A DNA stretch of 64,000 bases. It comes from Symsagittifera roscoffensis (taxonomy: Eukaryota > Xenacoelomorpha > Acoela > Convolutidae). The position numbers and the translations under genes are program-made. This document shows positions 1 to 10,332 of this stretch, in pieces (within the stretch, counting starts at the first letter, position 1; the number at the start of each line of letters is the position of its first letter). The notes under the pieces were generated by a model. It was given only the letters and a program-made list of their open reading frames with translations, did no database searches and was not told where the DNA came from. The stretch spans positions 45,882,381 through 45,946,380 of the forward strand of contig NC_087065.1 of NCBI RefSeq assembly GCF_963678635.1, given 5' to 3'.

Positions 1-544
1 GAACATTTAAGTCAACAGGGGTTCGAAATCCTGAAGAAAAGAGGCGTTTGCAACCTCCCCCCCCCCCCCCTCTCGCCTCATAAAACCCGCTACTGTGCAT
101 AACATAGTTTGCGAGTTGCGCGGTAAAGATAATCGTGAAGATGACTTTCTGATTCTTTGGATTTACAAGTTTTGTCTTAAATTTTCTCCAAATTGAAACA
201 AATATTTCAATTGTGACTACAATCACTGAAGTTACGGCGTCTAAAAACTGCCTATTTGATTATTATGGGAAAATTCACGCGCATTTTTTTTTGTGAAAAT
301 AATGCGTAAGCGGAGATTTAATTAGTTTTAGAAATAATTCAAAATTCGGTTGAAGCATGCTGTTTGGTCTATTTAATACTTTGGTTATGCAAATATTTTA
401 ACTTTGTATTTATAATTAAGCGTGTGGGGTAATGGTTTTCAAAAAAAACATCAATTAAAAGTTTTTGCGATTTTGTCATTTTTTTTCTAAATTTTCATCA
501 ATTACTTTAATTTAAACTACTTCATTGAAATTAAAAAAAAGTAG

Positions 545-700
545 AAACATTCAGAGTTTTGCCCTGATACGAGCAGTCCTTTTCTTCCGACTTTCGAAGA
601 AAGTGACTGAATAATTGTCCTCGGGGTGATTTTTTCTCCAGATAAATTTGAAGAAAAAAAATAATTTGATCGTTGTCCTAATTTGTTTCGTGCTGTTAAC
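545..700 (-). repeat. Fragment of dispersed repeat family B (inverted)
   Basis: A run around GCCCTGATACGAGCAGTCC matches, in reverse complement, the TGCTCGTATCAGG block found near 40250, 48120 and 63540. The following CGCGTAAACGG resembles the CGTAAGCGG motif of the same family near 63485. The piece is diverged and its ends are not clear. Confidence 0.5.
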
Positions 701-774
701 GCGTAAACGGTGGTTTCATCCGTATTAGAAATCATTTTCGGCATGCTCTTTGGTCTATTTAATACTTCGCTATT

Positions 775-1350
775 TGCGGAAGGTAATTTCCCGAATAGCA
801 CAATTCCCAAATGGCATAAAAACATACTATTTCCCAAATGGCAGAAACAATTTCAAAAATTAGGTGAAAACTTTGAGGCGTGAGAAATTTAGAACTTTTC
901 GGACAGTTTTCATTCCTTATTTGGTTCACTTTTTAACAAATTACTAATCACTCATCAGCATTTATTTTAAGTGGAACTATCAGATTCTACAAAATGAGCA
1001 AAACTGAAATTTTTAAAAAGGGACGGGGTTGCAATTTGTATTATGATTGATAATTTTTGTAAAGAAAATCGAAGCTCCAATCAAAAACTTTTTTATCTTG
1101 GTACTGAAGCTGATTGCTTGACATCGACGTTTATTGCGATAGTGTCGCAGAAAACTGCTAAGACTTGTAAAATTTAAAACCAATTTGTTTCTTTCTTTCT
1201 GTTGAAAATTCCGGTTGTATTATTTTCAAGTTATTTTTAATCTTACTGCCACTGACAAAAGTTATTGCCATTTGGGAAGTTTACAAATTTTATGCCATTT
1301 GAGTTTTTTCGAAATTTATGCTATTTGGGAATTCTGCCATTTGAGACGTA
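775..1350. mobile_element. Fold-back (MITE-like) element with CCAAATGGCA arms
   Basis: The left arm (about 780-850) carries two copies of CCCAAATGGCA. The right arm (about 1255-1350) carries the same motif in reverse complement (TGCCATTTGGG and variants) four times. The arms are therefore inverted repeats made of short subterminal repeats around a noncoding centre, the usual shape of a non-autonomous DNA transposon. I could not define a target duplication. Confidence 0.5.
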
Positions 1351-2520
1351 ATTTACAAAAATATATCACTTTGTGCTTAACAGCAAGTGGGGTGAGAATT
1401 TTTTGAAGTTTGTTCAGTTTTTTAGAAATTTCCATCAATTATTTTTGTTTAAATTTACTCCATAGAACTACAAATCGCACTACCAAATCGTTTCAAATTG
1501 AACTGAGGCAAGCTAATCGGTCTTATCATTTCCATACAAGTTTTAAATCTTAGCACCTAAAACTTGTTATTATCAGCCTGACTTTCATATAGTTTGTCAA
1601 TATTTCTTATACGAAAAACGGAAAACCATTGGAGACCAATTAAAGAGCAGTCGGAACATTCAGGGCTTTGTTTTCAGATATTTATACACGAACGGGATAA
1701 ATGCATGCAACGAATTTTTGCTAGGATTCATACTCAACGTGATATGGCAAAAATAGACGCAATGTTGATCAAATTTCAGACCAAGTGTCAGGAAATTGGG
1801 CTAATTCATTTCCTTTTATAGTAATTTGAGGACGAGAATCGGAATCCAATTGAAGAAAGGGCTCAATCAGAAAAAAAAGCCTCGCGAGAACAAAGTTAAT
1901 TTTTTCTACAAGTTTTTTTCTGCTTAATTCCTTTCATGTTAAATATTAAAACCTAAATTTTGGTTTTTTTGAACCTAAAATTCAAGATGGTTTTTTGAAC
2001 CTAAAATTCAAGAAAGGTGTGGAAAGAGCCCAATTTTAGATTCTAGTTAAGACTTAGTAATAAAATTATTTCAAGCTCGTTTAGATGGCCGAGTTTTGAA
2101 GAACAAAATGCATTCATTTAGGGCTCTTTCTTGTTCAAGAAATTGACATAAATGACATTATTCTCAGAAAAGTTGTCTAGTTTGAAAAAATTTCATCAAA
2201 AACCTGTCAAAAGGAGTTCTCTTTTGAAAATTCACTCTCTTCTCATTCACTCTCGCAGACCAGTTTTTCTTGGCACTCACTTTTTAAAATATTCAATGTT
2301 ATCCTAATAATGACGCAAAAGACATCAATATCATACTGATATTGAACCCTACAAATTTTTCATGATTCTATTCACGTTCGCAAGAACCATCGGATCAAGT
2401 TATTATCCTCCCTCCCAAATTGACCAAGATCCTTCACCCCAGCATTGAATTTAAATGAAATTTGATAAGCACTGCATGTAAAATGCTCGATTCTGATTGG
2501 ATGAAATTTCTCAACTTAAG

Positions 2521-2599
2521 ACCAAGTTAACATAACATCCTCCCGCCAACCGGCTTTGTGTGTGTGTGTGTGTATGGGGGGGGGGGATGTTAACTTGGT
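2521..2599. repeat. Perfect 13-bp inverted repeat around GT/G tracts
   Basis: ACCAAGTTAACAT (2521-2533) and its exact reverse complement (2587-2599) enclose a (GT)n run followed by about 11 G residues. This can form a hairpin or cruciform whose loop is rich in unusual-structure DNA. It could be the terminal repeats of a tiny element. No function is evident. Confidence 0.6.
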
Positions 2600-2684
2600 C
2601 CGAACCATCCTACACAGTAGTTTTTTCGTATTCTTGATCGAGACAAAAACTTGAGATTTAAGGTTCCAGTTCATATCTTTGCGA

Positions 2685-2905
2685 CCATTTTTCGGCTCTT
2701 TTTCCTTTTCCCCACCTCACACGAGCATCAATTTTATCGTGTAACGAGTGGTTTTACAAGGTTAATTATGAAGACCAAATATGTTTGCCATGGCCTTATT
2801 AGTCCGTATGCCAATTTTCATAACAATCGAATTATGTGAACAAATTTTTCATTTGTAAAATTTTGTTTGCAGGTTGGGCGGGGGAAGGAAAAAGAGCCCA
2901 ATTTT
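2685..2905 (+). repeat. Dispersed repeat family C, copy 1
   Basis: This block matches, in reverse orientation and with moderate divergence, the stretch at about 51650-51900. Shared landmarks are CCTCACACGAG, TGTAACGAGTGGTTTTAC, CCAAATATGTTTG, GGCCTTATTAGTCC and the AAAAAGAGCC end. Both copies carry a G-rich or C-rich tract next to the block. The family is unidentified. Confidence 0.65.
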
Positions 2906-3489
2906 TGAATCAGTTTTCCAACGAAATCAAAAGTCAAACCACTAAAACCAAAAAAGTAAATAAATTTATTCAACAGAAAAAAAATGAAGAAACCCGACCT
3001 GTTTCATCAACTCTCATACCGAGGCTTAAGACAAAAACGTTCAGTATGTCTTTAAAACTGTAAGTTTCAATTTGATCGATATGCAGATTTTTCTATTAAA
3101 ACAATTGTATAAATATTTTTTTAAAATTGTGCAATAATTTTGTTTATAGAAATGATACAAACCAAAACGAAATCAGATATTGTATTTATTATTTCACTAA
3201 AAGTTTTTCAAAGCTTTTAAACTTCATTTAAAGATTTAAAAAGCTTTCTAATCTCACCGTAACGTAACCCCATCAAAAACAAAAAAGCAACAATCTAACT
3301 GCTTTCAAAGTTTGCACTATGGGCAAAATCGTGTTAGAATCAAACTTATCCCTCGTTAGGAAAAATTTCTAGTGTTGTTAAAAATATAAATATCCAAATT
3401 AAAAAGTATTTTATTGAAAATTGTGGCGGTGTATCGACTAGCATAAAGATTGTCAAAGCTAAAATCGTTGGATCTTGTTATTTATCCCC

Positions 3490-3890
3490 GTTAAACAAGA
3501 TCCAACTCATTCTCGCACTGGAGTTTCATATATAGTAATCGACTAATCTTACACTCCTCGCTTACACCCCTTCTCCCACCCATTTTTATGCTAGTCGGAC
3601 GCCAACCCCCCTTCAGGAATTTGACCCCCTGCCGACCCAAAGCTTCCCCCTTTTTACTATTTGAGATATCCATTTTTGGTGACGTAACCTAAAATTTTTC
3701 TAAAGGTGCTTTTGGCGCCAATATAAACTAACTTTGAAGGAGAGCGCGTCTAAAAACGCGTTTTTTTCTGCAAAAATTTCCAAAAATTGCCTAAAAAGGC
3801 CTTGGTTGACCTTAAAAAAGGGTCGGCAAAATTTTCGAATTTTTTTGAAAATCTGCCACCCCCTTCGAGAAAATCTTAGATGCGCCCCTG
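3490..3890. mobile_element. Possible hAT-type transposon end
   Basis: The right edge reads TAGATGCGCCCCTG at 3877-3890; its reverse complement, CAGGGGCGCATCTA, is typical of hAT-like terminal inverted repeats. A similar CAAGGGCGTATCTAGG occurs near 10415. I did not find a matching left end or an 8-bp target duplication, so this may be a truncated copy. The interior is C-rich and noncoding. Confidence 0.3.
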
Positions 3891-4232
3891 TATAGGCCTA
3901 CTATGAAAAATGGTTAAGCAGAGTTTAAAAAATAGCGCAAGAAATTTTTTTGGAGAGACAGTATATATGTTAAATAAGAGATATGTACGTTTTTTGAGAA
4001 TTCCTGGCTACACAGAAACAAACGTTTAATCTCATTTTTTAAAAGCTTCGTTTTACCGGGTACCTGGAGGGTTTCGAGAAAAGTTTTTAATATTTCATTT
4101 GACATTTTCTAAGGAACATTTTTATCGTTTGTTAAAACATTTTTTATAAAGACCCTAAAAACACAAAACAAAACAATATGTTAAAACAACAAAATAAAAC
4201 AATAAAACAACAAAAACGTGAAAATTAATATC

Positions 4233-4445
4233 TGTCATATATATATTATTACTAGTCCTTAACTATATTATGTTGTTTGGCGCCATTGGTTTTGGCCATG
4301 TGTTTGGTGCGGCTAACAATTGATTAAGTACCTGCTAATCTTAGTTAAGTCGGTGTATGTTTTGAGTTAATGTTGCTAACCGTTACGACTAAAACAGTCA
4401 GTCTAGATTCAGTGAGTTTAAGATATTGAACGTGCATTTTTCACA
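4233..4445 (+). repeat. 5' LTR of the gypsy element
   Basis: 213 bp, starts TGTCATATAT and ends TTTTCACA. It aligns without gaps to 10116-10328 with three substitutions. It is short for an LTR, as in several invertebrate gypsy lineages. The final A is also the first base of the gag start codon. Confidence 0.95.
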
Positions 4446-5611
4446 TGGCGCAGCAAGCAGGACAAAGCGCGGGATCAGGAAAAAATCCACTGGGAATTAC
4501 GGCATTTTGGCCGAGTAAATGTACGGAAGCACCGATGCTGTGGGAGCATTGGATTACACGTTTTACATGGGGTGTAATAGCAAAACACTCATTCAATCCG
4601 ACGGCATTCTATTTTGATCGGACGCTAACCGCGGCGCAAATTACAGACCTGCCAGAGGAGTTGCGTGGGAAAAATCGTTTGGAAGCGGAGCAGACATTAA
4701 TCTCTAACCTTTACTTGTGCTTGGGGGAACGTGGCCAGGACGAATTACATAACCGAAAACCCCATTTGGACCTGGCGACCACCCGATATCCTCGGGTTTT
4801 GGATGAATTTGAGAGTGTTTTCAGGAAGGAAAGAAACGAAACGTTCGAAACGTACCAGCTACTCTCTCGAAAACAACGTGACGGGGAAACGTTGGAAGAG
4901 TTTCATTCCGTATTGAGTGGACTAGCCGCTAGATGCTCCTTGGGGGCACTGGAACGACGCTTATTACGTGACGTATTTATAGTTAATATGTCCAATAAGG
5001 AGGCCCAAACGGAACTATGTCGTTCAACTAAGACGCCAGACGAGGTCTACCGAATTGCTTTGTCATACGAGCGATGTGACAAGTACGCCAAATCGTATAA
5101 AGTACCCGGTGGGGGACTTACCGCAGCACCAACGGGGTCATTACAAATTAAAGCGGAGCCAATAAACGCAATCAGAGGAGGTTATCGCCGACCATTTCAA
5201 AGAGGTGGACGTGGATTTGGCAGAGGAGGCACAAGGGGTCGTGGAGGAGCAGATCGCAAGTTCTATAATTGTGACCAGAGTGGTTTTACCCCGGATCACA
5301 TTCCAAAGTGTCCAGCAAGAAATGCAACCTGCAACTTTTGCAAGAAAACTGGGCATTACGAGCGAACTTGTAGAGGACGTCGATCGGCGAATAGGGGTCG
5401 AGTGGGCATGATAAATGAGGACGGCACCGATGGCGGGATTGAGCAAGATTATCCGGAGGAGAGTGTATCCAACTACGGAAGTTCCGTTGGATGGGTAACC
5501 AATTCAAAGGCACCGGCACATGGATGGGATTCGGATAGTTCAACGGAGTATGTATTTATGTCAATCCGGCGGAAGGAGGAAGAAGAATTGAGAGTCGCGG
5601 GGCAAAGCTAG
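4445..5611 (+). CDS. Gag polyprotein of the gypsy element
   Basis: 388-residue open frame, uninterrupted. The N-terminal half (from about residue 17, FWPSKCTEAPMLWEHW) has the tryptophan-rich start and helical composition of Ty3/gypsy capsid. An RGG-rich basic stretch (about residues 245-270) precedes the nucleocapsid. Residues 296-309 form an intact CCHC zinc knuckle (C-x2-C-x4-H-x4-C), and the cysteine/histidine run just before it looks like a degenerate first knuckle. The ATG straddles the LTR/primer-site junction; the next methionine (residue 31) lies inside the capsid-like region, so the upstream start is favoured. Gag overlaps the pol frame by 73 nt and pol is in the -1 frame. I found no canonical slippery heptamer in the overlap. 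Confidence 0.9.
   Translation: MAQQAGQSAGSGKNPLGITAFWPSKCTEAPMLWEHWITRFTWGVIAKHSFNPTAFYFDRTLTAAQITDLPEELRGKNRLEAEQTLISNLYLCLGERGQDELHNRKPHLDLATTRYPRVLDEFESVFRKERNETFETYQLLSRKQRDGETLEEFHSVLSGLAARCSLGALERRLLRDVFIVNMSNKEAQTELCRSTKTPDEVYRIALSYERCDKYAKSYKVPGGGLTAAPTGSLQIKAEPINAIRGGYRRPFQRGGRGFGRGGTRGRGGADRKFYNCDQSGFTPDHIPKCPARNATCNFCKKTGHYERTCRGRRSANRGRVGMINEDGTDGGIEQDYPEESVSNYGSSVGWVTNSKAPAHGWDSDSSTEYVFMSIRRKEEEELRVAGQS
4446..4463 (+). promoter_or_regulatory. Primer-binding site, tRNA-Ser-like
   Basis: TGGCGCAGCAAGCAGG follows the LTR CA directly, with no spacer. The TGGCGCAG start resembles the serine-tRNA primer sites known from insect gypsy-type elements such as 297 and 17.6, from general knowledge. 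The exact tRNA cannot be confirmed without the host tRNA set. The site lies wholly inside the gag reading frame. Confidence 0.75.
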
Positions 5612-6909
5612 CATTAAAGATCAATGGTAAGGCAACTCAAGCCTGGATTGATAGTGGCTCGCCAATATCTATCTTTACCATTGGGGAACTGAAACGTACC
5701 CTGGGTACAGCTAACGTACATTTGAAACCGCTGGACTCGAAAGACGACCAGTTCCGCGACTACGGCAACAACCCGTTGAAATTCCTGGGGAAGATGCAAG
5801 TCACGCTTCATTCCAACGGATGCACTAGCTCGGCGGACATCAACGTCATCGGAGGGTGCAGACCGTCTATTATCGGCAGGGATTTAATGCCAGCACTAGG
5901 ACTGATGTTGGTCCAAGCACCACCGACGAAAGGGGTAAACAGCATACATTCACAGGAAAGAACTGTGGAGACGAACAATGACTTGGACGATTGGCAGAAA
6001 CATTTTCGTAAGCAATTTCACCATCTTTTTCGCAGGGTAGGGCGTATCCGTAATTACAAAGTGCAGGCCGAATTCTTCAAGAATTTAACTCCAATTCAAC
6101 AAAAGGGTAGGCGAGTGCCCATAACATTACAAGAGAAAGTTGATAAGGAAATTGACAAACTTTTGGAACAAGGTCACATTCAAAAATTGGAAGAATGTTC
6201 AGATAAATATTTTGTCTCGCCGATCTTCATCACAGTGAAAAAGGATGGTTCGGTAAAACTTGCACTAGAATCCAGAGAATTGAACAAGCAAGTACATAAA
6301 AATAAATATCAAATGCCCAATATTGAAGAACTAATGGACATTGTAGGGCAATCGATCAGCGAACGTAAACAGCGGGATGTTTTTTTTACAACGATGGATC
6401 TCACGTACGCATACGGACAACTTCCTTTGAATGAAAATACTAGCAAATATTGTAATTTTTCTTTGGTGGGAGGCCGTTCCACCGGTACATATCGCTTCAA
6501 GACAGGATTCTATGGATTGACAACCATGCCGGCGGAATTTCAACGTGTCATGGATGCTATTTTGGCTGAATTTCCTTGTGCGCATGCTTTCATTGATGAT
6601 ATCTTCGTAATTTCAAAAGGTACCAAGATTGATAATATTGCACTTGTGGAGAAGATTTTAGCGAAACTAGATAAAGAAAAAATGGCTTTGAAACTAGAAA
6701 AGTGTCAATTTGCAAAAAATACTTGCGAATGGTTAGGCCACCGGATTACAAAATCAGGGATTACACCAATGGTGCGGAAAACAGATCCGATTGATAAATT
6801 GGCCGCCCCGAGGACGCTCTCACAATTGAAGTCGTTCATGGGGTCAATCCATAGCCTTCACAAATATTTACCTGCGTTGGCTGAAACTTCGGCGCCCTTA
6901 CGTCCATAA
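5539..6909 (+). CDS. Pol part 1: protease and reverse transcriptase
   Basis: Open from 5539 (after a TAG at 5536) in the -1 frame relative to gag, so it is probably made as a Gag-Pol fusion. The aspartic protease has its active site DSG at 5650-5658 and the conserved IIGRD near 5867-5883. Reverse transcriptase follows with the KKDG block, the DLTYAYGQLPL motif and the catalytic F-I-D-D at 6589-6600 (a variant of YxDD). The YRFKTGFYGLT block is typical of an invertebrate gypsy lineage. The frame stops at TAA 6907-6909, inside the RT connection region, so the enzyme is cut before RNase H. Confidence 0.9.
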   Translation, partial: FNGVCIYVNPAEGGRRIESRGAKLALKINGKATQAWIDSGSPISIFTIGELKRTLGTANVHLKPLDSKDDQFRDYGNNPLKFLGKMQVTLHSNGCTSSADINVIGGCRPSIIGRDLMPALGLMLVQAPPTKGVNSIHSQERTVETNNDLDDWQKHFRKQFHHLFRRVGRIRNYKVQAEFFKNLTPIQQKGRRVPITLQEKVDKEIDKLLEQGHIQKLEECSDKYFVSPIFITVKKDGSVKLALESRELNKQVHKNKYQMPNIEELMDIVGQSISERKQRDVFFTTMDLTYAYGQLPLNENTSKYCNFSLVGGRSTGTYRFKTGFYGLTTMPAEFQRVMDAILAEFPCAHAFIDDIFVISKGTKIDNIALVEKILAKLDKEKMALKLEKCQFAKNTCEWLGHRITKSGITPMVRKTDPIDKLAAPRTLSQLKSFMGSIHSLHKYLPALAETSAPLRP

Positions 6910-8273
6910 CTTAGTAAGAAAAACTAATTCGTATGGATAACTGTTGCCAAACAGTGTTTGACTCGCTTAAAAAGCAAGTTGCGAACATAGTCGAACTTAA
7001 GCATTTCGATGTGCATAAAGACATTCGAATCGTGTGCGACGCGAGCCATAATGGGTTGGGGGCTGTACTCGATTAATTAGGCGCCGAGGGTTGGCGCCCT
7101 ATATCATTTGCGTCTCGTTTTCTAAATGCGGCCAAAAAGAAATATTCGACAAATGAGCTAGAAATGCTGGCGGTAGTTTGGGGTTCCGAATTTTTCAGAT
7201 TTTACATTTTTGGGCGGAAATTTACTGTAGTGACAGATCACAAGGCTTTAGTATCATTATTGAATGGAAATAATAAGAAAAACAAAACTATGTTCAGTCG
7301 GTTGACTCGTTGGATCGATCGAATTATACCTTTTGATTTTGTCATTGAACATATGCCGGGGGCTAAAATTGGCCTGGCGGATTATCTATCAAGGCATCCG
7401 GTGGGGGAAGCAACAAGAGTTAGTCTCTATGATAACACTTTCACGGTTGCTAAATTGCTTTCAATTACCAATTCACTCGGTTACATTAATACCAATAAAG
7501 GGATTATCAAAGCACCAAAGGAATCAATTGTTTCAGCTAAAGATATACAAGTTGGAAATGATCGAATTAACTCTCCATCGGAAGAGGGCGTCAAAACGCG
7601 TGACCGTCGGCCAACCAATCAGAAGCCAGTAAAACGTATAGCTAAGTGCAATGACCGTGAAGGCGCGAAAATCGTGAAATCAATTACGGAATGTAAACTA
7701 CGTGAGTCTGATATTAATTCCACTGTAAACAGTAATTCTCCTTTTACTCAAACAAATACTTCTACAATGATATCAATAAACTTAAAGAAGTTAAATAATT
7801 TTTTGTTAAAACACCCAGAGATCACGAGCGGCAGTAGCAGTGAGGTGGAGATAGTAGATGCACGACTGGAGGCGGAGACACAAAATACTAGGGACATCCG
7901 ATGCAACACGGTAATTTCCATTCCTTCGGCATTCGGAGGCGAATTATTTCCAGCGGCATATCCAGATGGAGGAAATGTCATTATGTCGGTGATTCCCCGG
8001 GACTGTAAGATCGTCCAAAAAAGCAGTGCATTGCCGGAATTGTTCAACCTTAAACCAATCGAGGCGAATCATACAGGGGAACCTCAGATGCGGGCGATAA
8101 AAGAATGGGTGGAAAGCAAGGACCCGGAGTTGGAGAAGAAGGTCAGAGCAATGAGTGCCTACCTCAGACAGCACGCACACGATTTCCATGTGCAGGAGAA
8201 TTGCCTGTGGATGGACGAACGACTCGTCATCCCCATACCACTCAGGAATGCAGTGGTTAACCGAATCCATTGA
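6910..8273 (+). pseudogene. Pol part 2: RT connection and RNase H, broken
   Basis: Homology continues past the first stop: a second TAA at 6925-6927, a 1-nt frame change between about 6934 and 6945, and a third TAA at 7074-7076 inside RNase H. From 7077 the frame is open to TGA 8271-8273. RNase H acidic residues are visible in DASHNGLGAVL, TNELEMLAVVW, VVTDHKAL and GLADYLSRHP. A linker of about 200 residues follows, then the start of the integrase zinc domain. All three early stops are TAA. This part cannot be translated as one protein from this copy. Confidence 0.85.
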
Positions 8274-8789
8274 TTTCACCACGGGCGCTCGAACATGTTC
8301 GATGCAGCAAGGGACGTCTGGTTCCCCTATCTGCACCGGAGTTTAGTTGCAGCTGCGGATGGGTGCAAAGAATGCACGGATGCAGGTAAAAGCCTTAAAC
8401 CATTATGCGCTAAAAGTGACATTGGGAAAGTCTATGAACCACGGGAGCCAAATGAATGCCTACAGCTAAATTTTTGGGGTCCGATTAGATATCTAAATGA
8501 ATCGAGTAAATACGTTTTGGTAGCGGTTGATCGATTCTCACGCTGGCCCTCCGCAATGATCTGCGGGAATAATAAAAGCGAGAAGGTCCTTAGGTTTATT
8601 AAGCAATACATATCTCAACATGGTGTCCCTAGGAAAATTTTTATGGACCAAGGATCGAGTTTTACATCGAAGGCGGTTAAATCATTTTGCATTTCCGAAG
8701 GAATAGAAATAATATATTCACCCGTGAATGACCACCGTGCTACCGGATGTGTCGAACGTACAATTGGCAGCCTGAAAACTTTGTTTTAA
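8274..8789 (+). pseudogene. Pol part 3: integrase HHCC and catalytic core, broken
   Basis: Same frame as the preceding part but separated by TGA 8271-8273, which falls between the histidines of the HHCC zinc domain; the paired cysteines (CKEC) follow. In the catalytic core the first acidic residue is replaced: the codon at 8469-8471 is AAT (Asn) in LQLNFWGP where the family has Asp. The second Asp (8646-8648, MDQG) and the Glu (8754-8756, CVERT) are present. A 1-nt loss near 8780 shifts the frame and the ORF ends at 8789. The integrase of this copy should be inactive. Confidence 0.85.
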
Positions 8790-9232
8790 CTTACGCAAAA
8801 GAAAAAGATAGCGGAAATTTAGAATCAATGATAGAACGAGCGTTGAGTGCCCTGAGATTTGCTCCGAATGCTACACTTAAAATATCGCCGTTTGAAGCTC
8901 ATCACGGCAGGGAAGCAAATACGGTCCTTCGAAATCTCACGAAAAAGCCGACCTTGCAAAATCTCAATTGGGACAGAGTGTTGAAACAAAAATCTGCCTA
9001 TTTAGATTCGACGGACCCACGAAATCAGAAGATTCCCCAACCTATGGCAACTGATTGGGAAGAACGGTCTGACGTTGAGTATGACGTCGAACATATGAGT
9101 CACCCTAGACGACTGGCACAAGAGCAACTAGTTTCAGCGGCGGATGGAACACCAATGGTTGACGTGAAGCAAACCATGGGGGGCAAGCCCAAACAGCCAA
9201 GCAAGCGTTGGAGCTATTGTTCCAACGACTAA
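8786..9232 (+). pseudogene. Pol part 4: integrase C-terminal portion
   Basis: Continuation of integrase in the next frame after the break near 8780. The stretch around ALSALRFAPNATLKISPFEA matches the conserved region after the integrase core, where gypsy integrases read roughly N-x-H-x(n)-SPFE. The frame ends at 9232 because of a further shift at the six-G run 9178-9183. Confidence 0.8.
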
Positions 9233-9963
9233 AGGACAGTAATAAAAGGTATAGACCCATAAATCAGAAAGTAGTTAGCGAATCTAAGCATACCCTAACC
9301 TTAGCAAATGGCTCTGTACTTAGGAAAAGTGGAGTTGCTGTGAAAGGCCTCAAGCCCAACGCGCAGAAAAGTGGGAGCCAAATCACACTACCACCTCCCG
9401 CTATGAGTGCATTGAAACGTCGGGCGGAATTAAAACAACCACAAAACGAACAGGCGGCGGGGACAAGTACACAAAGTGCAGCCGAAATTAGAACGCGAGA
9501 AATATCACCAACTCGGGATTCTGCGGAGGAAGCAGACTCGGATTCGGAGTACGAGCCAAAAACGATTTCACGATACGCAGGGCAAACAACAGTTGCATCC
9601 GATCGGGGCGTGGAATTGAGTGCTCCAAAGGATTCGAAAGATGCAGAGGGCTTAGCGGAAAATCCAAATTTATCCGAAGGAAGCGGCGTCCAAACCATGA
9701 ACACTGAACAAGGGGGAAGTGGGCTGAATGTGAGAAACAAAGGACAGCCGGAAAAACAAGCAAAGAAGACAGGGGAGCGAGGGCGACATCTACGGCTTGT
9801 ATCGTATTCTAGCCAGGAATCAGAAGACCAAGATGGGACAGGATCAAGGAAAAGTACCAGAAAGCGAACGGCGGTATCCAAATTCGGCGGTGTTATGATA
9901 GACAGCATATTTAAAGTGAGAACGACCAAAGGGGAGGAAGACAGAGAGCGGGACACGATCTAA
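9185..9963 (+). pseudogene. Pol part 5: GPY/F-like module and charged tail
   Basis: After the G-run shift the frame is open to TAA 9961-9963. The first 60 residues, ending in LANGSVLRKSGVAVK, resemble the small beta-rich module found at the C-terminus of many gypsy integrases. The remaining 180 or so residues are low-complexity, rich in Ser, Glu, Lys and Gln, with no membrane segment or signal peptide, so this is not an envelope gene. A tail that targets integrase to chromatin is one possibility, but that is inference. Confidence 0.65.
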
Positions 9964-10108
9964 GCAGGAAGACAAATTTGGAAGATGGGGTGAAGGGAAA
10001 TGAAAACAAAACTATTTAAACTTGGAGAGGATGGACCACTGCGGGTCTAAAATTCAAACATTTATCCCTCAGATAATGGTTAAAACGTTTGTTTAAAAAA
10101 TGGTCGTT

Positions 10109-10115
10109 GAGGGAA
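10109..10115 (+). promoter_or_regulatory. Polypurine tract of the gypsy element
   Basis: GAGGGAA lies immediately 5' of the 3' LTR, in the position where plus-strand DNA synthesis is primed. It is short; a longer purine-rich run lies about 130 bases upstream. Confidence 0.6.
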
Positions 10116-10328
10116 TGTCATATATATATTATTACTAGTCCTTAACTATATTATGTTGTTTGGCGCCATTGGTTTTGGCCATGTGTTTGGTGCGGCTAAC
10201 AATTGATTAAGTACCTGCTAATCTTAGTTAAGTCGGTGTATGTTTTGAATTATTGTTGCTAACCGTTACGACTAAAACAGTCAGTCTAGATTCAGTGAAT
10301 TTAAGATATTGAACGTGCATTTTTCACA
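10116..10328 (+). repeat. 3' LTR of the gypsy element
   Basis: 213 bp, TG to CA, three substitutions from the 5' LTR and no gaps. Followed by TATC, the second copy of the target duplication. Confidence 0.95.
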
Positions 10329-10332
10329 TATC

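Larger units (their letters stand above)
1..4228. other. Noncoding, repeat-rich left flank
   Basis: I see no convincing coding region here. The stretch is AT-rich with a 14-base C run (57-70), several homopolymer A/T runs, and pieces of dispersed repeats listed separately. The short open frames (60-106 codons) have no recognisable motif, no paralogue elsewhere in the window, and overlap inverted repeats. Three short AGAGCCC/GGGCTCT motifs between about 1858 and 2125 suggest further decayed repeat material. Confidence 0.6.
4233..10328 (+). mobile_element. Ty3/gypsy LTR retrotransposon, full length with broken pol
   Basis: The element is bounded by 213-bp direct repeats that begin TG and end CA, flanked on both sides by TATC (4229-4232 and 10329-10332), a 4-bp target duplication. 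Internal order is primer site, gag, protease, reverse transcriptase, RNase H, integrase, C-terminal tail and polypurine tract, the Ty3/gypsy order. There is no envelope gene. The LTRs differ at only 3 of 213 positions, implying recent insertion, yet pol carries several stops and frameshifts. The copy is probably not autonomous as it stands, unless the breaks are assembly errors. Confidence 0.95.

Noticed and set aside
16-35. GGTTCGAAATCC, a tRNA B-box-like word at the window edge
   Set aside because: No A box or cloverleaf can be seen; the upstream part lies outside the window.
9208-9963. Envelope gene of the gypsy element
   Set aside because: No signal peptide, membrane segment or cysteine pattern; it continues the integrase C-terminus.
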